Shown here piece by piece: positions 49,786 through 59,014 of a stretch of 64,000 nt of DNA (positions are counted from its first letter, which is position 1; each line of letters starts with the position of its first letter). The stretch comes from JAFGBM01 sp964610155 (lineage in GTDB: Bacteria; Actinomycetota; Actinomycetes; Actinomycetales; Demequinaceae). The stretch is taken from positions 1-64,000 of the forward strand of contig CAZSUY010000001.1 in the NCBI GenBank assembly GCA_964610155.1, written 5' to 3'. Under the pieces are notes generated by a model. The model did no database searches, was not told where the DNA came from, and saw only the letters and a list, made by a program, of their open reading frames with translations. A program made the translations under genes and the position numbers.

Positions 49786-50637
49786 TCACCACGGTCCGTA
49801 GAGGTCGTCGGTCGTCGCCGACACGACCGCGCATGCCTCGGCAATCGGGACATCCTGGACGCGGGCGATCTCCCGCATGGTCAAGGGGATGAGGTAGGAA
49901 GCATTGGGCTTCCCCCGGTGAGGATGCGGGGCAAGGAAAGGAGCATCCGTCTCGACGAGTATCCGGGAGAGTGGGGTGACGGCAAGGGCGGCACGTAGTA
50001 CGTCGGCGTTGCGGAAGGTCAGGTTTCCCGCGAACGAGAGATACCAACCTCGATCGACACACAGGCGAGCCATGGCCGCATCACCGGAGAAGCAGTGGAA
50101 GACCGTGCGTTCCGGGGCGCCGTCCATGTCGAGGACCTCGATCACCTCCACGTGAGAGTCGCGATCGTGTATCTGCATGACCAAACCGAGCTCCTTCGCG
50201 AGCGCGATGTGATCCCTGAAGGCCCGCACCTGCGCGCCTTGTCCCTCCGGTCCCGTTCGGAAACGGTCAAGGCCCGTCTCCCCGATGACCCGGATGCGTG
50301 GGCGAGAAGCCAGCGATACGATCTCCGCGAAGGCATCGTCGTAGCCGACCCCGGACTCGTGAGAACCGTCGGCATGGCTGGTCGCGTCGTTGGGATGAAG
50401 GGCGACCCCTCCCAGCAACGTGGGATGTTCGAGGACGGCTTCGACGGTCCAGCGGGCCGATTCGAGGTCGCATCCGATCGTGATGATGCGATCCACTCCA
50501 ACGGCGGCCGCGTCCGCGATCCGACGCTCGACCGAACGAGGCACATCCCCAGCGGGGAAATCGATGTGGGAATGGTTGTCCCCGACGGGGACGGGAAGCG
50601 GCTCGGGAGCCTCAGGCCATTCCCCCGGGCGGGCCAT
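49786..50637 (-). CDS. tatD: TatD family metal-dependent hydrolase
   Basis: 283 residues from ATG 50637, four bases past the metG stop; longer frames overlap metG. Metal ligands are recognisable: DNHSHIDF (HxH), VIGETGLDRFR (Glu), QIHDRDSHVE (His), VFHCFSGDAAMA (His) and LVETDAPFLAP (Asp). TatD proteins are 3'-5' exonucleases/DNases with a TIM-barrel fold. Part of the metG-tatD unit. Confidence 0.93.
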   Translation of the reverse strand: MARPGEWPEAPEPLPVPVGDNHSHIDFPAGDVPRSVERRIADAAAVGVDRIITIGCDLESARWTVEAVLEHPTLLGGVALHPNDATSHADGSHESGVGYDDAFAEIVSLASRPRIRVIGETGLDRFRTGPEGQGAQVRAFRDHIALAKELGLVMQIHDRDSHVEVIEVLDMDGAPERTVFHCFSGDAAMARLCVDRGWYLSFAGNLTFRNADVLRAALAVTPLSRILVETDAPFLAPHPHRGKPNASYLIPLTMREIARVQDVPIAEACAVVSATTDDLYGPW

Positions 50638-50641
50638 GCTC

Positions 50642-52432
50642 CTATCCCTCGGACATCCGGGCGAGTTCAGCCTCCACGATGTCATCGTCGAGCTTGGTGA
50701 ACACCGGGCTCGCGGCCGGGACCTCGGTGCCCGCTTTGAGGACGTGTCGCCCCCAGATCCCAGCAACCGCCGAGTAGTCCCCAGTGATGATGGGATAGCG
50801 ACGATCTGGCAGGTCGAGATCGTCCACCTCTTGGATCACGGGCATCGGCGAGAACACCCCCGACCCCCCCAAGGCCTCATGAACCTTCTGCGCCGAATGC
50901 GGCAGGAAAGGGGCGAGGAGGGTATTGGCGTCCGAGACGAGTTGAGCCGCGACCCCGAGAACCGTGGTCATGCGATCGGGGTCGGTCGCCTTGATCTTCC
51001 ACGGGGCCGTCTCGGCAAGGTACTTGTTGGCATCCGACACCACCCGCATGGCCTCGGAAACCGCTTGCCGCTGGCGGTGCTGACGGATGAGTCCGCCGAC
51101 CGTCTCAAAGGCCTCCCGCGACCCCTCGAGTGCCGCAAGATCAACAGGTTGCATCTCCCCGAGCGCGGGAAGGGAACCAAGGTTCCTATGGATGAGCGAA
51201 ACCGTCCTATTAACGAGGTTCCCCCACGTCGCGACGAGCTCATCGTTCGTTCGCCGCTTGAACTCCGCCCACGTGAAGTCGGAATCCGAGGTCTCTGGCC
51301 CCGCCACGGATATGAAGTACCTGAGGGCATCCGGTTGATACCGACTCAGCATGTCCCGGACGTAGATGACGTGGCCGCGGGATGACGAGAACTTCGACGA
51401 CTCCATCGTCAGGAACTCGCTCGAGACGACCTCCGTGGGCAACTGAAGGTCGCCGAACGAACTCATCTCCCCGCCCTTGGAACCCTGTCCGTTTGCTGCG
51501 AGCAACTCACCCGGCCATATCTGGGAGTGGAAGGTGATGTTGTCCTTGCCCATGAAGTAGTACGAGAGGGCCTCGGGATCGTTCCACCATTGGCGCCATG
51601 CCTCGGGATCGCCTGATCGACGCGCCCACTCGATCGAGGCGGACAGGTATCCGATGACCGCGTCGAACCATACGTAGAGGCGCTTGTTCGGGTTCTCCTC
51701 CCATCCGGGTAGCGGTACGGGTATCCCCCAGTCAATATCCCTGGTCATCGCCCGCGGACGCACATCGTCAAGAAGGTTCATCGAAAAGTTGAGGACGTTC
51801 GGACGCCAGCCCTGCCGCGATTCCAGCCAGATCGCGAGTTGAGCAGAAAGGGCCGGAAGGTCAAGGAAGAAGTGCTCGGTGTCGATGAACTTGGGCGTTT
51901 CACCGTTGATCCGACTGCGGGGGTTCTCAAGGTCGACGGCGTCCAACTGATTGCCACAGTTGTCGCACTGATCTCCGCGGGCACCGTCTGACCCGCATAT
52001 CGGGCACGTTCCCTCAATGTAGCGATCGGGAAGAGTGCGCCCCGTCGATGGGCTGATGGCTCCCCGCGTCGTCTTTTCGACCATGTAGCCGTTCTTGTGA
52101 AGCGCCTTGAAGAGTGTCTGGGCGACGCGGTAGTGATTGCCGGTCGTCGTCCGGGTGAAGAGATCATAGGTGAGCCCGAGGGCAGTCAGGTCCTCGACGA
52201 TGACCCGGTTGTATCGATCGGCGAGTACCTGGGGATCCACCCCCTCGTGTTCCGCTTGGACGAGGATCGGCGTGCCGTGCTCGTCCGTTCCGGACACCAT
52301 CAGGACGTCATGCCCTGCCCTCCGCGCATACCTGCTGAACACGTCTGAGGGCACCCCGAATCCGGCCACGTGGCCGATGTGTCGGGGACCGTTGGCATAC
52401 GGCCAGGCAACGGCGGAAAGGATGCGGGACAT
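50642..52432 (-). CDS. metG: Methionyl-tRNA synthetase
   Basis: 596 residues. Class I motifs: WPYANGPRHIGHVAG (HIGH) and SKFSSSRG (KMSKS equivalent, here KFSSS). Zinc knuckle CPICGSDGARGDQCDNCG is in the connective peptide (two CxxC pairs), then the anticodon-binding helical domain. No C-terminal tRNA-binding EMAP extension. Leaderless start: TAGGAT on the minus strand six bases before ATG 52432, divergent from rsmI's region. Confidence 0.96.
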   Translation of the reverse strand: MSRILSAVAWPYANGPRHIGHVAGFGVPSDVFSRYARRAGHDVLMVSGTDEHGTPILVQAEHEGVDPQVLADRYNRVIVEDLTALGLTYDLFTRTTTGNHYRVAQTLFKALHKNGYMVEKTTRGAISPSTGRTLPDRYIEGTCPICGSDGARGDQCDNCGNQLDAVDLENPRSRINGETPKFIDTEHFFLDLPALSAQLAIWLESRQGWRPNVLNFSMNLLDDVRPRAMTRDIDWGIPVPLPGWEENPNKRLYVWFDAVIGYLSASIEWARRSGDPEAWRQWWNDPEALSYYFMGKDNITFHSQIWPGELLAANGQGSKGGEMSSFGDLQLPTEVVSSEFLTMESSKFSSSRGHVIYVRDMLSRYQPDALRYFISVAGPETSDSDFTWAEFKRRTNDELVATWGNLVNRTVSLIHRNLGSLPALGEMQPVDLAALEGSREAFETVGGLIRQHRQRQAVSEAMRVVSDANKYLAETAPWKIKATDPDRMTTVLGVAAQLVSDANTLLAPFLPHSAQKVHEALGGSGVFSPMPVIQEVDDLDLPDRRYPIITGDYSAVAGIWGRHVLKAGTEVPAASPVFTKLDDDIVEAELARMSEG

Positions 52433-52453
52433 GGCATTATCCTACTGACGCGG

Positions 52454-53299
52454 CTAGGAGGGAGGCGCCTCCCGTCGGGCGAGCACCTCACCGTAGAGAT
52501 CCCTGGATCTGACACCTGCGGCACCGGCGATGTCCGCGATCGCGTCCTTGAGCCTTTCCCCGGCATGCGCCCTTGCCTCGGCCTCCGCGGCGAGGGTCGC
52601 GAGGTTGGGCGCATCGCCCCGTGCTCCGGCGACCACGATCGCTACCTCCCCGAGCACGTTCCTTGTGGCCGCCCATTCCTTGAGGCCACCCAGGGTTCCC
52701 CGACGGACCTCCTCATGGGTCTTGGTCAGCTCCCGCGCGACGACCGCCCTTCGGCCGATCCCGAACGTCTCCGCCATCGCGGACAGGGTCCCAGAGAGCC
52801 GCCGGGGCGACTCGAAGAACACCATGGTTCTCCGCTCGGATTGAAGATCCCCGAGGGCCCTGGCCCTCTCCCCAGCCGCGCGGGGTGGGAATCCCTCGAA
52901 ACTGAACCGATCGCTCGGCAGGCCGGACACGGCGAGGGCGGCGAGAACGGCGCTCGGCCCGGGAAGAACCGTCACGTCGATACCGGCCGCGATAGCCTCC
53001 TCCACGATCCTGTACCCGGGATCGGAAACCGTCGGCATGCCCGCGTCGGTGACGACCAGAACCATCTCGCCCTCCGCGGCCCTGGCGACAAGACCCTGGG
53101 CTCGGTCCCGTTCGTTGTGATCGTTGACCGCGACCACCCTCCCGGTGATCGTGACCCCGAGGCGCCGGGCGAGGTCCCGTAGGCGTCGGGTGTCCTCCGC
53201 GGCGATGGTATCGGCAACCCCCAGGGCCTCCCGCAACCGGGGCGAGGCGTCACCAATGTCACCGATGGGCGTCGCGGCGAGGACGATGCGACCGGTCAT
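52454..53299 (-). CDS. rsmI: 16S rRNA 2'-O-ribose C1402 methyltransferase RsmI
   Basis: 281 residues, SPOUT-unrelated tetrapyrrole-methylase fold. Motifs: VLAATPIGDIGDASPRLREAL, IAAEDTRRLRDLARRLG, VLVVTDAGMPTVSDPGYRIV, VTVLPGPSAVLAALAVSGLP, and MVFFESPRRLSGTL. It methylates C1402 in the decoding centre. Upstream sequence CACGCT at six bases from ATG 53299 is close to the leaderless -10 pattern. Confidence 0.95.
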   Translation of the reverse strand: MTGRIVLAATPIGDIGDASPRLREALGVADTIAAEDTRRLRDLARRLGVTITGRVVAVNDHNERDRAQGLVARAAEGEMVLVVTDAGMPTVSDPGYRIVEEAIAAGIDVTVLPGPSAVLAALAVSGLPSDRFSFEGFPPRAAGERARALGDLQSERRTMVFFESPRRLSGTLSAMAETFGIGRRAVVARELTKTHEEVRRGTLGGLKEWAATRNVLGEVAIVVAGARGDAPNLATLAAEAEARAHAGERLKDAIADIAGAAGVRSRDLYGEVLARREAPPS

Positions 53300-53345
53300 G
53301 CGTCCAGCGTGTCACATCCCAGACACCGACAGCCTCCCACCATTC

Positions 53346-54158
53346 CTATGTGTAGGACGGCGCTGGAGGCAATCCGAAGAACTCCTCGAGGATCGCGATG
53401 CCGCTCTCGTGCATCTCGGTAGCAAGCTCGATTCCGACATAGCGAAGGTGCCAGGGTTCCCAGATGAAGCCGGTGACCTCATCGGAATCCTCGGGGTAGC
53501 GCAGGATGAATCCATACTCCCACGCATGCTCGGCCACCCAGAGCCCGGCGGCTTCTTCTCCGAAGCAGTACTGGAGCCTGCACTCATCCGTGTCGTAGAT
53601 GTCGAGGGCCCAGCCCGTCTGGTGCTCGGAATACCCCCCACGCGCGGAGGAGCGATCCGCCCACCACTGCCCCTTCTCCTCGACCCATCGCCGATAGATC
53701 ACCCGCTGATCGCCGTAGCTCCTTTCGGCCGTCGCCACCTTGAAGGAGGCCCCATCCGCCTTCGCGGTGGCGTACAGCGCTCGGAGGGCATCCGCGGCCT
53801 CCGTCCTCATGTGCTGCCATGACCCGCCCGGGACGGGCGAAAGGTCATCGACGTCGGTCGGGGCGTAGTCGATCGGATCGAGGGGCCGGGTCTTGTTGAC
53901 GATGATCCAGATCGATGTCGGATCGTCGATCGAGTGTGCCTCCATATCGAACGACGGAGATGGTGAGGGCGATGGACTCGCTGACGGAGAGGGAGGTGGG
54001 GTCGGGGAGGGGCTCGGCGATGGGGAGGGGGACGGGCTCACCGATGGGTTGACGGATGAAGGCGAATCGGGCCAGAGTTGCGCGGCGGTCGCATACCCAG
54101 CCCCGCCTGCGGCAACGAGTGCTACCACCATCCACGTCGCGCGAGCCGTGATGCGCAT
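53346..54158 (-). CDS. D-alanyl-D-alanine carboxypeptidase, VanY/M15B family
   Basis: 270 residues from ATG 54158, fixed by TACCGT on the minus strand six bases upstream. An N-terminal signal-anchor (TWMVVALVAAGGAGYATAA) leads to a Ser-Pro dipeptide linker of about 45 residues and the zinc peptidase domain. The domain shows GGYSEHQTGWALDIYD (SxHxxGxAxD zinc ligands His and Asp), catalytic Glu/His in WEPWHLRYVG, and a disulfide candidate CRLQYC. It trims D-Ala from peptidoglycan stem peptides outside the membrane. Confidence 0.9.
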   Translation of the reverse strand: MRITARATWMVVALVAAGGAGYATAAQLWPDSPSSVNPSVSPSPSPSPSPSPTPPPSPSASPSPSPSPSFDMEAHSIDDPTSIWIIVNKTRPLDPIDYAPTDVDDLSPVPGGSWQHMRTEAADALRALYATAKADGASFKVATAERSYGDQRVIYRRWVEEKGQWWADRSSARGGYSEHQTGWALDIYDTDECRLQYCFGEEAAGLWVAEHAWEYGFILRYPEDSDEVTGFIWEPWHLRYVGIELATEMHESGIAILEEFFGLPPAPSYT

Positions 54159-54222
54159 ACACCAACGGTACGGGAGCGAGCCCATTCGTGCCGGTCGGCG
54201 TAACGTCGCTAGGCTAGCCCTC

Positions 54223-55779
54223 GTGCTCCTGGAAAGGCTGTGGCGGCTTCGACTAGCCCTCATGCTCACGTCGGTGGGGGCACTCGCGGGCGCCCTCCGA
54301 TTCATCGGCCTGTCCGAACCCCGCGTCCTCGTCTTCGATGAATTGCACTACACCAGGGCGGCCTATTCCCTCCTCCAGTTGGGCTACGAAGGCCATTGGG
54401 GTGGCGAGAACGAGGACTTCGAAAACGGGAACTTCTCTGAGCTCGCAACTCGGGCCGACAAGGTGGTCCATCCCCCGCTCGGAAAGTGGATGATTGCCGC
54501 CGGGATCAAGGCCTTCGGGCCCAACCCCTACGGTTGGCGCTTCTCCGCCGCCGTCATCGGGACCGTCACGGTTGTCCTGGTGGCCTTGATTGCACGCCAT
54601 CTTTTCAAGTCCGTCCTGTGGGGAGGCGTCGCCGGCCTCTTCCTCGCGATCGATGGCGAGCACATCGTCCTGTCACGATCGGCCCTCCTCGACATCTTCC
54701 TGACCTTCTTCGCCGTCGTCGCCTTCGGGCTCCTGCTCCTCGATCGAAGACGAAACCGCCGAGTCCTCCTCGAAAAGGCCGCCCGGGCCCGAGAGCGGCT
54801 CGGGCTCGACAAAGACCAGCCCCTTCCCGGGTTCGGGCCCCGCTCGGGAATCCGGTGGTGGCGGATCGCCGCAATCGTCTCCCTGGGTCTCGCGACGGGC
54901 GTCAAGTGGTCGGGGCTCTACTTCGCCGTCGCCTTCCTCGCCCTCTCCATCGTTTGGGACATCGTGGATCGCAGAGCGGTCGGTGTCGGCCGGTTGAAGC
55001 CGCTCTCCTTCATTCGTATGACAGTGCCCCTGACCCTTCTGACCCTGTTCCTCCTTCCCGCAACCTACGTCGCCTCCTATTCCTCCTGGTTCATCGCTGA
55101 CTTGAGCTACATGCGGCACTGGGCCGCGGCTCATGAGGACGAGGGCATCCAGTGGCTTCCAGAGACGCCGCGTTCCTTCGTCGCCTATCACGAGGTGATG
55201 CTCGATTTCCACACCCATCTGACCTACTCCAGCGGTGTCACGCACCCCTACGGCACGAGACCGTGGGGATTCCTCCTCCAGGCAAGGCCCACGGCCTTCT
55301 ACTGGGAAGAACTCCCCCCCGGGGAGGGTGATCCCCCGAGCACGGATAAGCAAGTCTCCGAGATCATCGCCCTCGGGAACCCTCTCCTTTGGTGGAGCGG
55401 AGTCGTCGCCTTTTTCTACGCGCTTAAACGCCTCTTGTTCCGCCGGGAGGGGCTCGCCGGAGCCGTGATCATCGGCACCCTTGGCGGCTGGGTGCCCTGG
55501 CTCTTCTTCCCCGACCGAGTGATGTTCACGTTCTACTCCGTGGCGTTCTCCCCCTGGGTGATGCTGACCGTCGTCTGGGCGCTCCGGCGCATCGCCCAGC
55601 CGGACCGATTATTGGGGGGATGGTCCCGTCGCGGGAGCCTTGCGGTCGGAGGCTTCATCGCCCTGGCCCTCCTCGTCGCCGCGTACTTCCTGCCCCTCTG
55701 GAATGGGCAATGGATTCCAGACTGGTACTGGAACGCTCACATCCTGGATATCAATGCCTCTGGGTGGAATTGGATCTAG
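54223..55779 (+). CDS. pmt: Dolichyl/polyprenyl-phosphate-mannose protein O-mannosyltransferase (GT39)
   Basis: 518 residues from GTG 54223, preceded by TAGGCT at seven bases (leaderless). Multi-span membrane protein with the GT39 first-loop acidic pair VLVFDELHYTRAAYSLL (DE) and HPPLGKWMIAAGIKAFG. A central extracytoplasmic loop has HLTYSSGVTHPYGTRPWGF, and the C-terminus has WNGQWIPDWYWNAHILD. It mannosylates secreted proteins in Sec-dependent fashion; orthologue of mycobacterial Rv1002c, and rsmI is nearby as in mycobacteria. Confidence 0.93.
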   Translation: MLLERLWRLRLALMLTSVGALAGALRFIGLSEPRVLVFDELHYTRAAYSLLQLGYEGHWGGENEDFENGNFSELATRADKVVHPPLGKWMIAAGIKAFGPNPYGWRFSAAVIGTVTVVLVALIARHLFKSVLWGGVAGLFLAIDGEHIVLSRSALLDIFLTFFAVVAFGLLLLDRRRNRRVLLEKAARARERLGLDKDQPLPGFGPRSGIRWWRIAAIVSLGLATGVKWSGLYFAVAFLALSIVWDIVDRRAVGVGRLKPLSFIRMTVPLTLLTLFLLPATYVASYSSWFIADLSYMRHWAAAHEDEGIQWLPETPRSFVAYHEVMLDFHTHLTYSSGVTHPYGTRPWGFLLQARPTAFYWEELPPGEGDPPSTDKQVSEIIALGNPLLWWSGVVAFFYALKRLLFRREGLAGAVIIGTLGGWVPWLFFPDRVMFTFYSVAFSPWVMLTVVWALRRIAQPDRLLGGWSRRGSLAVGGFIALALLVAAYFLPLWNGQWIPDWYWNAHILDINASGWNWI

Positions 55780-55926
55780 CGGCGCGACCCCATGGGAGGC
55801 CGCTCCGATTCCACCAGGCCCCCATTCGGACCTATTGGATAATCCCAATCATTGCGCCGTCCAGCTCAACGGCGTAGCGTTCCGCCAGAGGCGTTGAAAA
55901 GCGTACTCGGAAGGGGGAGGTCCAGA

Positions 55927-56421
55927 GTGGAAACCACCATCAACCAAGCAGACCTCGAGATGGTCGAGGCTACGTTGCGTCTTGCGCGATCCGCCCGAGG
56001 AGGCGTCGGGACGAAATCGGAACCGCACCTGCCCGCCACCAAGGCCCCCGCCACCAAGGGCGGAGGGAAGCGGGCCACGAAGCCCGCAAAGGAAGGTTCG
56101 AGCCGTACCGCCATCGGAGACGCGATCATCGAAGTGCAAATCCGGCACCTTGACGCGCAGATCGGAGCCGCCGAAAAACTCCTCAAGCAGTGGAGGACGA
56201 TCCAGTTGGCCCTTGGCACCCTCGCGGTGCTCCTCGTGGCCTTCCTCGTCGGCAAGTTCCTCATCGCAGAACCGCAACTCCAAGATCTCGTCGCCGGTTC
56301 AGGGGTGGTGTTCAGCGGCGGGGCGGCCGCGTGGATCCACAGCCGTGTCACGGAAGTGAAGTCCGACCTCAACTCCAAGAACGACGCCTTGAATCAGCTC
56401 CGCAAGGAACTCGACTCGTAG
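55927..56421 (+). CDS. Small two-span membrane protein, unknown function
   Basis: 164 residues from GTG 55927 after GGGGGAGGTCCAGA. The N-terminal 70 residues are basic and Lys/Ala/Pro-rich (ATKAPATKGGGKRATKPAK), resembling nucleic-acid-binding tails. A helical segment leads to two spans (LALGTLAVLLVAFLVGKFLI and LVAGSGVVFSGGAAAWIHS) and a C-terminal coiled coil (VTEVKSDLNSKNDALNQLRK). The family is not recognised. Confidence 0.65.
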   Translation: METTINQADLEMVEATLRLARSARGGVGTKSEPHLPATKAPATKGGGKRATKPAKEGSSRTAIGDAIIEVQIRHLDAQIGAAEKLLKQWRTIQLALGTLAVLLVAFLVGKFLIAEPQLQDLVAGSGVVFSGGAAAWIHSRVTEVKSDLNSKNDALNQLRKELDS

Positions 56422-56594
56422 CCGACTGGGCGTGCCGACAGAGAATGCTGGTGGACCTGAGGTGCCCGCTCATGAACACTGGAATCCAGTTTTGATGAGC
56501 CGAGTCGCTGACGATCGCCTCGAGCGAGTCCGAAAACTCAACGATCAGCGAGCCGCCGACATCGGATCTTCGGAGAGAGCCCCTGTGTTGTTCC

Positions 56595-56790
56595 CTACAG
56601 TTGACGCAATCCGGTTGCAGGCTCAATCGCCCTCGCCCGCCAAGCGGGATACAGCGAGAACAGCCCTCCCAGGAGGCTTGAACCGCCAAGCAAACCGCTC
56701 TCCACAGCGGAGACTATGGCACGCCCACCCGGATCAAGCCCAGAGAGACATCCGACCCAGGAACCCACCGAGCAGACACTAAACTCCGCA
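56595..56790 (-). pseudogene. C-terminal remnant of an FtsX/MacB-type ABC permease
   Basis: A minus-strand frame without a start ends at TAG 56595-56597. It reads ...IVSAVESGLLGGSSLLGG, then LFSLYPAWRARAIEPATGLR and QL-stop. The pattern GLxSLYPAWRAxxIEPxxxLR is the typical last membrane span and cytoplasmic end of FtsX/MacB permeases. The rest of the gene is missing; the TIR gene stop lies at 56804, so the TIR gene replaced or displaced it. The remainder of the 56422-56803 gap shows nothing else I can support. Confidence 0.6.
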
Positions 56791-56803
56791 GGAACCTCGA
56801 CGG

Positions 56804-57640
56804 TCAGTCGGTGGAACTGACCTCGTCGCCAAGTCCACGAGCACAGTCAAGTCTCTCGGCCAACAAAGACCGTTCCGATGGAAAACGGATGCCGTCCGGT
56901 GGCGACTCAATAGCGACCGGAGCACCAGCCGCCCTGACCCACCCTTCGTCGATGTTGAAGGCGCGGGGCCAAACATCGGGCGCGGGCCCTTGCCCCGCTG
57001 TGATGATGGCGGCTGGCTCAACGGAGACGTGAAAAGGTACCGCGTCTGGAGCGGACTTGTGATGAACCATCGACCAGGGTCTAACCTCATCCGTGCAGTA
57101 TTCGACCGTCCGAATTAACGGACCCCATCTCAGCGTCAACGTGTGCGGGACAGCTCGTTCAGGGGTACAGCGCAACCAGACACCTCCGACATACTCTTGT
57201 GGATGCGCCAGCACCCACTCGACTGCCGGTTCACGAGCGAATAGTTCGGCAATACGCGAAGCAATCTTCGCCACACCGAAGTCCCACGACAAGTACAACT
57301 TATCTTCGAGTATCGGGAATGCCTCGAACCACCGTGACTGCTCTACGTCGAGAACCGGAATAATGATCATTCGTTCCAGCCGCACTTCGCGCGACAAGGC
57401 CGCATTCAGCTCCTTTCGCGCCCAGCGGCGTGAGAAGAAATCGTCCGTCACGATAGGTACGACGTAGCGCGCGAGCTTCAGCCCATCGTTTATCGCATCA
57501 ATAATGCTTTCGCCCGGACGAATGACACCCTCATCAAGCCAAGCGCTCACACCCCTCAAGTCGAGCGCATCGACAAGTGGCCTAGCGTGCGTCTCCTTGC
57601 TAGTGCTGGCGTGACAGATGAAGACATCTCTAGCCGTCAT
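56804..57640 (-). CDS. TIR-domain protein, putative NADase effector
   Basis: 278 residues. Residues 1-125 are a TIR domain: DVFICHASTSKETHARPLVDAL, GVSAWLDEGVIRPGESI, YVVPIVTDDFFSRRWARKEL with the catalytic-type Glu77, and RMIIIPVLD. The C-terminal 150 residues (ECP-like VWLRCTPERAVPHTLTLRWG) look beta-rich and may be a sensor or ligand domain; I cannot assign it. Bacterial TIR proteins often cleave NAD in antiphage systems. Leaderless start: TACCCT on the minus strand six bases before ATG 57640. Neighbours are a permease remnant and a divergent unknown gene. Confidence 0.85.
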   Translation of the reverse strand: MTARDVFICHASTSKETHARPLVDALDLRGVSAWLDEGVIRPGESIIDAINDGLKLARYVVPIVTDDFFSRRWARKELNAALSREVRLERMIIIPVLDVEQSRWFEAFPILEDKLYLSWDFGVAKIASRIAELFAREPAVEWVLAHPQEYVGGVWLRCTPERAVPHTLTLRWGPLIRTVEYCTDEVRPWSMVHHKSAPDAVPFHVSVEPAAIITAGQGPAPDVWPRAFNIDEGWVRAAGAPVAIESPPDGIRFPSERSLLAERLDCARGLGDEVSSTD

Positions 57641-57825
57641 GTGTCAAGGGTATGCACGAACTATCTCTGTGAAAACCAAGCGAAACACCCGCCAACAACT
57701 CCGCCGTCCGGGAAAGCGGGATTGGCTCCCAGGCCCCATTCCGATGCCTGTTCCGGCGACTGCCGGGTTTTCACTTTACCCAGCCCCACCCAGCGGTGAT
57801 TCTTCAAGCCCAATAATATATGCTC

Positions 57826-58731
57826 ATGTCCGAAGCGAAGCCGGACGCGATGTCGATCGGCGCGCCAATCCTCGATGGGCTGTCCATGCGATCAACTGGT
57901 TCTCCGGACGGCCACACCGAGGAGGCTCTGATCGATATCGGCGTCTGGAAGCATCTCGTGACGACTGCGTATGATCCTGGGCATTGGAGCCAACTCGCGG
58001 GCGACGACAATCACCGTCGAATAGTTGAGAGGATCGGCCGACCGCTTCGCGTCAAACTGTTGTATGACTCATACCTGTGGAAGTGGCTTCTGGCTGGTGG
58101 CGGAGTGGCCATGGCGCACCGTGTTGTCGAACTCCTGCCCGGATGGTCCCACACCATCGCAGTCGCACTCGAGAGCCTGGACTTCAAGGGCACACTGGCT
58201 CAGGTCGACCTGAAGAGACCCGAGTCGAGCCGGACTCCGTTTCCGTTCCTCCGAGTCTGGTGCCGTCAGGATCTGTTGTCGATTCAATGCGGGTTCGATG
58301 ACGCGTCACTTATCCTCGGCAACCATATTGCCGACGACCTTCTGATCTGCCTTGCACTGACCACGGAGGCGCGACGTCAGGAGTACTACTCCTCGCCCGT
58401 GTACTCGCGCGCCACCTGGCAAGCCCTCGCCATCGACCCTCGCCTCGATGACTTCATCGAGCAAACGGTATCAGTCTTCGAGAGCATTTCACGCGGTCTC
58501 CGTCACGGTCAAGTGATGGTTCTGCGCGAGTACCCGTCAACGACGGCAACCCAACAGGGAGATGCTGTCCGGTGGGCTCTGGAGCGGAGGGTCCAGGAAG
58601 CGGTGTTTCGGAGACTCGGCGAAGTCGAGGACCTGTTTATGCAAGTGCCGAACCTCAGTGGCGCACCCGTGCCCCCAGGAAGTCGATTTCCCGGAAGCTT
58701 TGCTCTGGTCGGGAGGGCAACCAACACCTGA
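57826..58731 (+). CDS. Hypothetical protein divergent from the TIR gene
   Basis: 301 residues from ATG 57826, chosen over ATG 57820 because TAATAT (57814-57819) lies exactly six bases upstream. Mixed alpha/beta soluble protein without signal or membrane span; features include DNHRRIVERIGRPLRVKLLY, FLRVWCRQDLLSIQCGF and a C-terminal VPNLSGAPVPPGSRFPGSF. I recognise no family or catalytic motif. Its promoter region is shared with the divergent TIR gene, 185 bp apart, so co-regulation is possible. Confidence 0.6.
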   Translation: MSEAKPDAMSIGAPILDGLSMRSTGSPDGHTEEALIDIGVWKHLVTTAYDPGHWSQLAGDDNHRRIVERIGRPLRVKLLYDSYLWKWLLAGGGVAMAHRVVELLPGWSHTIAVALESLDFKGTLAQVDLKRPESSRTPFPFLRVWCRQDLLSIQCGFDDASLILGNHIADDLLICLALTTEARRQEYYSSPVYSRATWQALAIDPRLDDFIEQTVSVFESISRGLRHGQVMVLREYPSTTATQQGDAVRWALERRVQEAVFRRLGEVEDLFMQVPNLSGAPVPPGSRFPGSFALVGRATNT

Positions 58732-58900
58732 CCCTGACTCCGGCGGGGCCCCACTATTAGCTTCGAAGAGGTTCGAAACTAGTTGGTCAAGGTCCCAAGC
58801 GCCGGGCAGTATCACAAGACCCTGCTGATCCATCCACCTGTGGCGAGGTTGCTGGACGCGAACGTCGACATCGTCAGCAGCCTTGGAAGTGCATTTGTGG

Positions 58901-58973
58901 TGGAGCTGAGGGGACTCGAACCCCTAACCCCCTCGATGCGACCGAGGTGCGCTACCAATTGCGCTACAGCCCC
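58901..58973 (-). tRNA. tRNA-Ala (anticodon CGC)
   Basis: 73 nt on the minus strand: acceptor GGGGCTG/CAGCTCC with one G-T wobble, discriminator A, D-arm TAGCGCAATTGGTAGCGC, anticodon loop GTCGCAT (CGC), T-loop TTCGAGT. It borders the accessory patch 56.4-58.8 kb on its 3' side, a common integration position, but no second attachment site was found. Confidence 0.94.
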
Positions 58974-59014
58974 AAAAACGGGTATCAGGTTACCATCCCA
59001 CTACCCGGGGTCGC

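Noticed and set aside
56432..56782. Plus-strand 116-residue frame
   Set aside because: It runs antisense to the recognisable FtsX-permease remnant, which has a family pattern while this frame has none.
58783..58900. Plus-strand reading frame leading into tRNA-Ala
   Set aside because: It continues into the familiar spurious peptide VELRGLEPLTPSMRP produced by translating the tRNA antisense. The short upstream part has no start signal or recognised family.
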